Below are positions 9,084 through 20,000 of a stretch of DNA of 64,000 nt, in pieces (the stretch's first letter is position 1; each line of letters starts with the position of its first letter). Location of the stretch: NCBI GenBank assembly GCA_015956445.1, contig WIUZ02000006.1:2165001-2229000 (forward strand), read 5' to 3'. A program made the position numbers and the translations under genes. This DNA is from Thelephora terrestris (taxonomy: Eukaryota; Basidiomycota; Agaricomycetes; Thelephorales; Thelephoraceae). Under the pieces are notes generated by a model. That model saw nothing but the letters and a program-made list of their open reading frames with translations. It searched no databases and had not been told where the DNA came from.

Positions 9084-10366
9084 CCTTGAGCGTCCAGTCA
9101 ATCACCTGGTGGGGTCATCAATCCTCTTGTAGGGATAAACCCTTGTTTGTTAAACCGAATGAAGTACGGTTTAGGTTGGGTTTCTCTTTAGGATTTCGAC
9201 CTGACTTGTAGTGACCTCGGACAACCTACCGGAAGAATAGAGAAGTGATCTTTCTCTCACAGCTAGTTGGACTAGTGAGTACTCTGTGGAGTCGGCTCAG
9301 TGCATTGGTAGTTGTTGGGGTAGAGTGGCCCTGACAATCCCCAGATCCTCAACTTTCATGCCCATTGAACTAGCCACAAAGCCTTCGGAGTCCGAAAGGG
9401 CAAAGATGGCAGTTAGAAGGTCAGGTCCTCGGTTTAGAGGCGTGAGCCTCTAGGAAATCTGCGGGAAGATAACGAAAGGTGAGAGAGAAAGTCAGGAAGA
9501 GAACAGGAGAACGAGGCAGAAGGCAACAGGAAAGCCAGGGCACGAAATTACCAATAGTCAACTAAGGGAAACATCGGGAAACGTCAGGACAAGAGAGTCA
9601 GAAATCGGGACACCAGCGGGACACGAGAGACCAGAGGGACGACGAGAACGAGGGCGAGACAACGAGGGAACCAAAGGGAGGACTGTAGCAACGCTGCTAG
9701 GCCTCAGAAGAGAGAGAGAGAGAGAGGAAGAGAGAGAGGGAACACTGCTGAGTGATTGCTAGGTCTATCAAATACAGGGGCCTTTATATACAATACTGGG
9801 GACTCTGAGAACGAAGGGACCAAAGGAAACGAACCAAAGTGATGTCAAAAGGCCTAATGACGCGTCTATGACATAGGGAAGGCAAGGGATCGAAGGGAAC
9901 AGCGAGGGAAAGGAATGTGGTTGGAAAACGAACCAGAGGGAGGCCTAGAGTCGAGAGCGAAGCGATTGATCAAGACGTGATCTGGACGCAGGGAATGGAG
10001 ATAGGGAAATGTAAACTAAAGAAATAAGACGCAGTGGAGAGTCGGGAAATGGTCGGGACACGATCGGGACTGGACGAGACATGAGGGAAAGAGAGTCTAA
10101 GGGAAACTATCTACTGGGGAACGCAGGTCGCAGGTCTGGGGTCGAAGGGCGCAAGTTGCAGGTTGCAGGTCTAAGTCGCAGGTCGAAAGGGAAAACATCG
10201 GGAAGTTGCAAGGGAGAATAGGGAGAGAGGGAAGTGTGGCAAAGTGAAGGGACAGCGAATCCTCATCGGGACAGTCGAGAATGCTGAGGGAAGTCATCTA
10301 GACCTCACGCAGCGGTTGTCGATAGTCGGGAGGAGGTCGCAATTCCGGATAGTGTCCGAAATATGG
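9084..10366. other. Purine-rich, LTR-like sequence bordering the NLR gene
   Basis: No gene seen. Read on the minus strand it is pyrimidine-rich with a TATATAAAGG box at 9790-9781 and CT tracts (a GA microsatellite at about 9709-9741 on the plus strand), as in LTR promoters. Short GCAGGTCG-type repeats lie at 10124-10190. The stretch ends at 10374 with GGTCACGACA, i.e. TGTCGTGACC on the minus strand, a plausible LTR terminus. Family would be gypsy-like; broken, and only one end is identifiable. Confidence 0.35.
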
Positions 10367-13300
10367 TCACGACACCGTGTTGATAAATAACCACAGGCCA
10401 CCGGACCGGAGGTCATAGATTGTGACTGTGTTCCCTGGGTGGGTTCCAAGTGCCACCAAGGTTTTGTCTGGAGAAAATACCATAATGGAGTAGCCCCAGG
10501 GATTAAGCTGACCTGGAACACTGGAGAGGGAGCAATCTTGATCTTTGGTGTGCCATAGATGAATTGCTGAGCCAAAGACCACGACGACTGATTCCCCATT
10601 TGGGGAAAGATGTGGCCCTGATTGCACAAAGGAGGGTAATGTGAGTTTCTGATGGAGCATGTAGCCAGCAGAGGACTCCTTCCAAACAGAAACTTCACAA
10701 GAAGTGGTCAGACATGCAAAGAAGCGACCATCTGATGAGAAAGAACTCTTGTGAAAATAGTAGGGATCCGAGCCTGGGATTGTGGGCTCCGAGTTCAGGA
10801 GAAACTCTGAAGCTTTGATGTCCCATACCAAAATTGACCCTTGGTGAATGAAGGCCAACCGAGAGAGAGTGGGGAGGAATAGGAAGTGTTCCCCATCGGC
10901 AATCTCATCCGGGGCAGGGAAAGACTCGACTTTTGCCGGAGGGTGTATTGAGGTGAAGGCAGCTTCCCATATGATGATAAACCCTGACTCCAGAGTAGCA
11001 AATCGGAGGCATTCATGGTGAGTCCAAATTGAGCCTATGATGACTCCCTCTGTCACAAAATCAGTACGTGTGTGGGTATTGGAGAGGAGGTCATGGGTAG
11101 CTATGAGGGTGGGCAAACTCCTCAAAACTGCAAGGATCTTTCCATCCATGGAATACGTGGATGAAAAGTGAAGGGGAATCATGGGATGCCCTGCTGAGAA
11201 GACAGTGCCGGCTGGACCACCAGTCTGGAGGTCCCAGCTTGTGAACATCCCCTTATCAAATTGTGTGAGAGAGTCGCCATCTGGGGAGAAAAAAAGCAGC
11301 GGGGATTCAGGTTTTGGGGGGGACTCGAAGGTATTGAGTTGCTTGAGAGTCACTGCGTCAAGAATTTCTACAGTTGCAGAAACAATTGCAATGGATTTGT
11401 TACATGGTGACCACGCAGCATCTGCAATACCACTTTTGCGTATGGCTGTAACAACCGGTTCCCACGAAATTGGTAACCCTCGTACGACTCTCGGCAAGCG
11501 AGGAGCATATTGTTGGTACAGCCCCCGCACGATCGATGATTGGGGAGATAGGGGGAGCGCGGAAATATAGATGTGTTGTGCGGACGTGCTGATCACTTCG
11601 AAGAACGTGATTACAAAGCGAGTGTAGTCCCTGACAAGGTTAAGAGTTGGCAAGTCCTGAATCCAGCAAAGGTAAATTTCCAAAAAAAAAAAAAAGAAAG
11701 CAAAATCCAAACATACATTTAGCCACCCTGCACTCCCTTCCAGTGCATCAACCACTTCCCTCGCAACACCAAGGACACTGAGCACTTCCAACCAGAACAG
11801 GAAGTTTTTCTCCAGGAATCGGCGCAGGATGGGCATGATTTCGAGCGTCCGTGCCTGTGTCGTGTTGACTAGGTGCATGCACCAAGACCTGCAGGCATAT
11901 TCCAAAGCTTTGTTAATGTGCTTCTCAATCTTCTCCCTCAGGTCAGGGACCTCCGAGTTCATGACCCCATCCGGGAGTTTGCACATGTTCAGCTCTAGTC
12001 TTTGATCCATTAATTCCAGGCAGCCGATCAGAAGTTCGGCATTTTGATCGGGAGGAGAGACCCGAAACCTTGAATCTGTACACCGGGCTGTATCGACGAT
12101 GAAGTCAGGAAACGATTTGTGAAAGGGTCTGATAATGTGATTGATGTCTTCTTCCCGGAGAACCAGGAGTGAGTGGACCGATGACAGGAGGGGTAGTACG
12201 TCTTCTGCGTCAAGGCCCAGCAGCGTGGCAATGGTGGACGGAGAGAGTGGATTCGCGGACAGGACCACAGCACCGAGAACGGAACGGACTCTAGGATCAT
12301 CCTTAGGGTCGTCGTCACCAAAGGCCTCGTGAAGGATCATCACGTAGAGCAGATCCGGCGTTGTGTTTACCCCAAACTTGATCTTCCCCTCGAGCGCACT
12401 GTTCCCCGGCGACCGGAGGAGATGACCCAGCTGCCTTTTTGGATTGTTGTTCTTGAGGTCGATGAACCTAACCGTAGCCACCGCATGAACAAACAACCCC
12501 CCTGCACGATCACAGAGTATATCCAGCTGTTCTTCGATCGGCCAGTCATCCGGTACGCGTCGACGTGCCTTGAGTTCGGAAAAGGTGTGCCTGAAGAACA
12601 GCCGTATGTTGTTGTTGATTCGACTCGGCTCAACCTCGTGAAGGATGAACACGTCCGTTGCTTCGGCCAACAGCGGGAGACGGAAGCCGTTTCGAATGCG
12701 TGGCTCCGGACGACCAGTGACGAAGAACTTGACCTTTGGGATCTTAGCCACAAATTGGCCAAGGACAGACAGAATCGCGGAAGCGGGTTCGTTGTCTTTG
12801 CATTCGTCCAACGCGTCGATCACGATCACGGTCGATATGCCGGATTTCGCGAGGGGTTGGAATATCAGTTTGTTCATCTGGCCATACAGGGACTCGTGGG
12901 CGACTCCTGGATCTGACTGCACCAACGGGACGAAGATCGATCGAAATTCAGCGTACGTGCGCGCAAGTTGGACAGCTAGGGTGGGAAAGATGAATCGGAG
13001 GTTGCTCCGGTCCTCAAAGTCCCGGGAGCAGAAGAAGGAGGCACCAAGTTGTCCGTCTGCAAAGATCTTCTCCGAAAACGTCTGAGCGATGGTACCCTTC
13101 CCCGTTCCGGCGAGCCCATTCAACCAATAAACGGGTGGCTTGTGAAACTCTTGCGCCCAGAGTTCAATCTCAGCAAGAACGTCTCTGCGGGTTCCTTTGA
13201 GACAACCATTATGGTTCCCATGTCGAAACTCGGCTTGTTCTGCGCAGCGGAAATTATTCAGGACCGTCGCTTCATCTGCAAAATCGCGTCAGACAACCGT

Positions 13301-14350
13301 CGTTGGAATCGCAGAAGCAGATGGTGGTCCAACCTGGATCCTGTCGAGAGGGTTAATTTCCTATACCAGATGTGAAGGAGGGCACTCACTATCTGTTTGA
13401 ACCCTTGACCGTCAATTGCCGTCTGTCTTTCCATCTATGCTCCGGGTTAACCCGAGGACAGTGCCAGATAATGAAACAAACCTGGCTGCTGTAACTCATG
13501 CAACGATTGCAGTTGTCCCTCTATGGCTTTGAGCTTGCTAGAAGAAAGTTAGCACTGAGCATAGAAGGGACAATCCTGGCATACTCTACCAATTCACCCC
13601 TGCGCTTCTGCTCTGTTACGTCACGTGGACATGTGGCAAAATGTGCATGCAGCGAAGTTATACGTGGGAGAAGTCCTGCGATCTTGTTTCTAGCGGCGAT
13701 GTTTCCCTGCAGAGGGGTGTTAACCAAAAAAATTCAAGTAGGGATGAACGTCCACGAACTTCACGATCCGTGTAGACGGCAGAGATGGCCCCTAGTAGGA
13801 CTTTGAGAGGCCCGAATCCACTCTCCTTTGCAGCCTCGGAGGGAGCCCCACGCGCCCCCCTGCGGTCTTCTTCGGGAACTGTCAGATGGTGAGGGAATGC
13901 GAGCGATACAGCAATACGAACGCGTACCCCTTGATTCTACCCCTGCGTCACCTTCCTGTCTTGTGTGACTAATATTCTCCTCTAGAAGCCGATAGGAAAG
14001 AAATACGATGCACATAAATGTCGGCCGCAGTTGCGAGGATTGGAAGCACTTACTTGTTGGGTAGTCGCTGGGTTCGGCGTCGTCAATCGCAACAGCGATC
14101 GAGGTTCCTGGCACGGCGGCCTCGCTCCCACTTTCGCAAGATATGATCCGTGAGGGCCCAGGGTTGTTGTCATCTAAGGTAGCAGCTGGATCAGCTCGGA
14201 TCGTGATGTGTAGAGGTAGCTTCGTTCACCTTGAGGATCAGTGCCTAGTTCAGCTCGGAAGCGGAGCGGACCGACGGCGATGTGAGTGGAGATTCCCAAC
14301 AAAAGGTTCGTGGAGGGTTTGGATCGTTTTCTAGATTTTCTTGTGAACAT
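10367..14350 (-). CDS. NACHT-WD40 (NLR-like) protein, copy 1, C-terminally truncated
   Basis: A fungal NLR-type protein: an N-terminal region of unknown function, a NACHT NTPase and a WD40-like propeller. The first exon starts at 14350 (MFTRKSRKRSKPSTNLLLG). Further small exons (about 14150-13300) match those of copy 2 at 17075-21812. The NACHT domain (13123-11750) has PPVYWLNGLAGTGKG as P-loop and VIVIDALDECKD as Walker B. The P-loop serine/threonine after GK is replaced by glycine, which should weaken Mg/nucleotide binding. A 60-nt intron at 11657-11716 is a multiple of three and lacks stops, so the long frame reads through it. The homologous intron of copy 2 (55 nt) proves it is an intron. 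WD-like repeats follow (SPDG..., WDLQTGG, WDIKASEF). Homology to copy 2 stops at 10375, where LTR-like sequence begins; about 200 residues are missing. Possibly a decaying gene. Confidence 0.75.
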
Positions 14351-15123
14351 TGCTTCATCCACATGAACGTGCGGGATGAGATGTATCAGAAGGCCATCCG
14401 GGAACCGCGAGGCGGTTCTATTGAATGGCGACGTGGCGTGATGGGCGCTTAAGTTACGAGCACAGACCACTTGATCCCCCAGATAATAGATATCGGCTGA
14501 ATCCAACATCAAATTCGGAGCAGGGGAGGGGGTTGCGGGAGGGATGGTGAATTGAGGCTGGGGCTCGGGAGGGGGCCCTCAGTGGATGTCCTCGTTCGCG
14601 CGATCCTAGGCTGGAATCCAGCCTCGAATTCAGAAGCGGAGGAGGAACGGTTTGCGAGGGGGCGATAGCGCGATCGAAGCGCAAGTTAGTAAATATGCCA
14701 GAGGGTTAACGTTGTACCCCGTCGACGTCGAGATGAACACTCTCCGATGCGATGTAAGCGCTTTGAAGCAATCTATGGAAACTCCAGCGGGACTTCCGGA
14801 GGACTGTCCATTTATCTATCTCGTCCCAAGTTGACCCTACTCCTCGAAGGCTCCGTTCATGCAACCACTCTCACGGGGCAGGGCAGCTCAATATTGCGCT
14901 TCAATCTAGTAGAGCGAGTCGCCCCTCCTCTGATTGAGGCTGGATTGGACTGCACGTTCGAAAGAACTACTTATTTGCAAGGGGAAAGAGTGTTCGATTG
15001 GACTAGAATACAACGCGATATTGTCTCATTTCTCGAGATTCGTGGCCTTCCTGGACGGAAAGGCCTCCATCGCCAAGTTGGCCGATCAATCGATCAAACC
15101 ACGCAAGACTTGACGCGTCCGCT
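14351..15123. other. Spacer between NLR copy 1 and the RING gene
   Basis: Presumed shared promoter region of two divergent genes. Sequence just upstream of the copy-1 start (encoding HVHVDEAM if translated) still resembles the matching position of copy 2 (HVHVSELM), so the NLR duplication included the 5' leader. A weak plus-strand frame from 14652 (MNTLRCDVSALKQSM) is not convincing. Confidence 0.4.
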
Positions 15124-16566
15124 ATGCCACCCAGCCAGATTGGCTTCCGCTGCATCCTCCGTCTCTCAGCCGTTCCTCTCGCAGAATGTAGACTTCTTCA
15201 TTGCTGTAAGTGCATCTCTCTCCTATTTTTCTTGTCTTATTTCTTTCTCTCTAGATCACGGTTTCTGCGCCGGATGTATGCGCGAATGGCTTGAATCAAA
15301 CCGCGTCAGGCCGCAAAGGAAGTTAAAGAGACTGTACTGTCCTACGTGTCGCGAACTAACACGTGAATCCGACTTGGGTCGCATGTTCGTTGAAACCATC
15401 GTGCTTGACGAAGACGCGGAGCATCAAACCCGGCTTGTAAACGCCATCACGGAACAAACCAATTTGGCTCGTGATTCCGTTCGGACGATAAGCTCTACTT
15501 ACCTCCAGTGCGCACAGTATAAGTCTCTGGGGCAATATCAGGCGTCGCTCGCTACGTCACAATACGCCGAGACAGAGCCGATTGTGAGGAAGGTGACGGA
15601 GGTCAGTGCCATATTTTTCGACGCGCGCGGAGTTCTCACACGCAGTAGAAACTATCAGAGATCTCGAATGACCTCGAACACCGTGTACGGCCCGTGTTTA
15701 GAAGGGTGGCGGATCAGGGCCAGGAAATAATGTCCCTCAAAGCAGAGGTGCGTGGGCCGTCGTGCACCTGGACTACTCCCAATTGTTTCTGTAGACTGTG
15801 CGGCTAGGGGAAAAGCTTCTTGGCCTCGAGAAGCGGCAGATGGAACGGTGTTTGGAGGATGCACTCCTGGCTGGAGAACAGTTGAAAGAAATCAGTAATT
15901 CAACCAAACTCGCCGCTCTCCAAAAGGCACAGGAAGCAGAAATTCTTTCCAGGGCGGTTGCGCGTCTCATCAAGCAGTCCTTTTTGAATGGAAACGAGAT
16001 AGCTGACTTGAAGGACCAATGCGACGAGCGCCAGATCGAGATCGAACGGCTGAACGAGGTAACTGCAGTCTTACAGCATTGTTTCTTCTCCTAACAAGAT
16101 GTAAAGCTTCTCGAAGCCTCGAATCGTCCCACGAATGGCAAGGTACAGTGAACATGAGGGTTACGTGGGAAGTTTTGCGATTGATGGTTTCTTACAGCGA
16201 CGGTTTCATGAAATGGACGACAATGACACTCGTTCGTCGCCACCAATTCGTGGTCGATCCCCCTCCTCGCTTCGTCTGGCCAAACGTACACTAGCGTCAA
16301 ACATTCATGGTCGCGTTGTCAATACCAAGGGCCTCATGCCTTGGAAAAAGTCTCCCACCATCGTTCACCAGCCCGGTAAATGCCACGGACCCTCGAAACC
16401 TAACCCGTTCCGCAACCACTCGAAGGAAATTCGACCCACTGTGGCCAACATTTCATCTGACCTTCCCCGACGGAGATTGTTCCAATCAGATTGGAACCTG
16501 GACCCCCCCAAGGAAAACCGAAGGAAGTCCCAGTCGTCGCTACCCGAAAAAACGTACTTACGGTGA
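15124..16566 (+). CDS. RING-like zinc finger protein with coiled coil, six exons
   Basis: Six exons join in frame: 15124-15205, 15255-15601, 15649-15747, 15795-16058, 16107-16142 and 16198-16566, about 398 aa. Introns are 47-55 nt. Across the first splice the protein reads LHCYHGFCAGCMREWL...YCPTCRE, the C-x-H-x2-C-x2-C and C-x2-C parts of a RING finger. The usual first C-x2-C pair is not clear (RCILRL), so the finger may be degenerate. The rest is mainly charged helix (LGEKLLGLEKRQMERCLEDA onward), likely coiled coil, then a basic Ser/Pro-rich tail. If the RING works, the role would be E3 ubiquitin ligase. The last exon runs into a captured ATCase gene piece and stops within it (SLPEKTYLR), so the natural C-terminus may be altered. 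It sits between two paralogous NLR genes. Confidence 0.6.
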
Positions 16567-16757
16567 AGCAGTTTACCAAGGAGGACGTTCACGAGCTGTT
16601 TTCTCTCGCTCACGAGATGCAACTTCAGGTCGAGAAGAACGGGACTATGGATATTCTCAAAGGAAAGATCCCTGCGACGCTGTTCTATGAACCTTCGACT
16701 AGGACCTCGTCTTCATTTGATACTGCTATGAAACGGTGCGGAGGACAAGTTATTCAG
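16540..16757 (+). pseudogene. Fragment of aspartate carbamoyltransferase domain (ura2/CAD type)
   Basis: Encodes RKNVLTVKQFTKEDVHELFS, then AHEMQLQV, LKGKIPATLFYEPSTRTSSS and FDTAMKRCGGQVIQ. STRTSSSF is the carbamoyl-phosphate binding motif of ATCase, and the wording matches the ATCase domain at the C-terminal end of fungal Ura2/CAD. Only about the first 70 residues of that domain are here. Homology stops at ATTCAG|GTAGTC, which looks like an exon/intron border, so a genomic piece was probably copied. It lacks everything needed for activity. It overlaps, in another frame, the end of the RING gene. Confidence 0.7.
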
Positions 16758-17074
16758 GTAGTCGCCGATATGTTGTCTGGTTCCGGGCACGATCAGAACA
16801 CTGGGAAGCTACGCGGACGCCATAAAAGACGAACAAGCGCCGATATGTGCCAAGGGCAGACGAACTGTATCGTCCGAGTAAATACTGCAAAGAAGGGACC
16901 CACGAGTCGGGATGCCAATGGAGTGAAGACCGGAGGACGTTGATGCAACAACTACGTATGCACATCAAGCATGATTTGCGAGTCGTGGCGGTGAACTTGA
17001 AGCCTTGCGCTTCGGGCCACTCTGCCCGATCGGACCGGTATCTCTCACACCCCCACGTCCACGTAAGCGAACTA
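16758..17074. other. Upstream region of NLR copy 2
   Basis: No gene seen. A stretch at about 16872-16910 (TCGTCCGAGTAAATACTGC) resembles one near 22475-22515, suggesting a shared, short, unexplained repeat. Confidence 0.3.
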
Positions 17075-20000
17075 ATGCTCCGCAGAAAGTCCAAAAAACC
17101 ATACAAACCCCCAACGGACCTCTTGTTGGGAATCACAGCAAACATCGCCGTTAGTCCTCTCGGCTTTCGGGCGGTGCTCGACATCAACCCCAAAGGTGAA
17201 CGAAATTAGGCTTATCACGAGCCGAGAGTGCGCTCACCCGGCTGATGATTGATCCAACCTCGATCCTAGATGAAAATAACCCCGCGCCTTCGCAAATTAT
17301 ACCTTGTGAAAGGGAAAGTGGAGCCCAAGAACCTCCGGTGCCAGGGCCCTCCAATTATGTTACGATGCCCGATATCGAACAAGGGCCTGGCCGCCCCACA
17401 GGTGAGTGTCAACGATCTTCGTCGTCTCGGTCAATGTCCATTCGAATCCCCTTACCTTTGCCCATCAGGAGGACTCGGCGGTCATAGAAGAGAGGATCGG
17501 CTTGCGATGGAACCGAAGGGTACGCGCCAATATCGTCGCATCGTTTGTAATCTCACAGCATCTATTAGTTCCAGAACAAGACCACAGGAGCAAAACGGCT
17601 ATAACGCCCGTCATTCGCACTGATATTCAAGAGCAGCCCGCAAGCGGATTTGGACTTCTCAAATCTCTCCTCAAAGCTATCTCCACTGACTATGCGAATC
17701 ACGAAGTTGGCCCACGAGTCCCTGCTTGAGATTCCGCTCTGACTGACTCCTCCTCGCCAGGAATCCGCCGCCGTTGAGAAAACGATCGAAGGGCTCCTCT
17801 CGCGTGTAACCTCAATGGATGCACTCTTCTCGACACTCCCAGGTGACGTGGCGGAGCAGAGGCGCCGGGATGAGGTGATACGGTATGATATGATCCCTCC
17901 TTCACGCCTGGTGCTGACACCACCCTGCTAGTGAGCTCAAGGGGATCGAGGGAAAACTACAGTCGTTGACCGAGGAGCCGGGGTCGTCGTGGCCTATCAA
18001 TCACGCTAAACACGATGAAGATGTTTTCAGCCTCCTCGAGGACCTGCGAGAGGTAATCCTCTGCTACCAGGTCCGTCCGTGAAACTTGACTTCTATCAAT
18101 GTTAATATGGATAGCAGATGGTGCGACGAACGAGAATCAACAACCAAGAATTCAAATCAATAGTGAGTGTCCTCCATTGCGCCTGGGCCAGCGAAATGAC
18201 CCCTCTCTGCAGGACCCAGGTCAAAACCCCCCCTGCATCCCTGTTCTCAATGACAGTTGGCTAACACAATTCCTTCGATAGCTGAATCTGATACCCTCTA
18301 CAAACTTCGCTCTGCACAAGACGCTGAGTATCGACACGGTAACCGCGACCGCTGTCTCAAGGGAACCCGCAAAACCATGCTGGACGATATCGAACTCTGG
18401 ACTCGCGACTTCTACAAGCCCCCTGTCTACTGGCTGAATGGGCTCGCAGGGACTGGGAAGAGTACCATCGCTCAGACAATCGCGGAAAGGAAATTCGCGG
18501 ACGGAATGCTCGGTGCCTCATTCTTCTGTTCGCGGGACTTCGAGGACCGAAGGGACCTCCGGTTTATCTTCCCTACCATAGCTGCCCAGCTCGCGCGGAA
18601 GTACACCGAATTTCGATTGATCCTCATCCCCCTGGTGCGGTCGGATCCAGAAATCGTCCGCGAGTCCCTTCATGGCCAAATGGACAAGTTGATTGTTCAG
18701 CCCCTTGTTAAATCAGCCATCTCGACGGTTATCGTGATAGACGCGCTGGACGAGTGCAAAGATGACGAACCCGCATCGGCAATCCTGTCCGTTCTTGGCC
18801 AGTTCGTGAGCCAGATCCCCAAGGTCAAGTTCTTCGTCACCGGTCGTCCGGAGCTCCACATTCGAGAAGGATTCCGCATCCCGCTGTTGGCCAAAGCAAC
18901 AGACGTGTTTGTCCTTCATGAGGTCAAGCCGAGTCAAGTGCAGAGCGACATACGACTGTTCTACAAGCATAATTGCTCTGGAATCAAGAGTCGTCGACGG
19001 ATCTCGGACGACTGGCCGACTGAAGAACAGCTGAATCTGCTCTGTGAGCGTACTGCGGGACTGTTTGTCTATGCGATGGCTACGGTCAGGTTCATCGACC
19101 GAAAGAACAAGGACCCCGAGGAACAGCTGGAACGGCTCATGCAGTCGCAAGAGAGTGGACTCGAGGGGAGGACCAAACTTAGGGCGAACACAACACTCGA
19201 TTCACTCTACATGTCAATTCTTTACGAAGCCTTCGGTGACGATGACCCAGAGGATGATGCGAAGGTCCGATCGGTGCTCGGTGCTGTGGTTCTCGCCGCA
19301 AATCCTCTCTCTCCATCCGCCATCGCTACGCTCCTGGGCTTTAGTGCCAGAGGAGTATTCCCCCTTCTATCATCGGTGCACTCACTCCTCCTTCTCACGG
19401 AGGACATCAATCAGCCTGTTCGGCCCTTCCACAAGTCCTTTCCAGACTTTATTGTCAATTCGGCCCGGTGCACAAATCCAAGATTCTGCGTCTCCCCTCC
19501 TGATCAACACATGGAACTGCTGGTCGGGTGTCTGGAGCTAATGAACCGACAGTTGAAGCGGAACATGTGCGATCTCCCGGATGGGGTCATCAACGCAGAG
19601 GTCAAGGACCTGGAGCAGAGGACCGAACAACACGTTGACAAGGCTTTGCAATATGCATGTAGATCATGGCACAAGCACCTCAATCCCACAACGTCGACCC
19701 AGAAGCTCGAGATCACACCCATTCTGCACCGGTTCCTGGAGGAAAAGTTTCTGTTCTGGCTGGAGGTACTCAGCATACTCGGTGCCACAAGGGAAGCGGT
19801 TGACGCGCTGGAAACGATAGAACAATGGACGGATGTATGTTGTACTCCATTATTTGTTGTTTTTCGAAAGCTTATCGTACTGGATCCAGGTGTCTCGTAC
19901 TCTTGACCTTGTTCGTGATTACTTTCGTTTCGTACTCGCATTTTTCGATGTCATCAGCACGTCCGCGCCACACATCTACATCTCAGCACTCCCCCTATCC

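Noticed and set aside
8160-9333. A complete solo LTR
   Set aside because: Only one end (CCCTGACA) is plausible; no matching start or target duplication was found, so it is kept only as a low-confidence remnant.
12329-13085. Plus-strand frames opposite the NACHT domain
   Set aside because: Shadow frames of a well-supported minus-strand gene.
14747-15730. Long plus frame read as one protein with the RING region
   Set aside because: It reads through a clear intron at 15206-15254, and its upstream half has no protein-like pattern; the spliced start at 15124 gives the RING histidine and cysteines in order.
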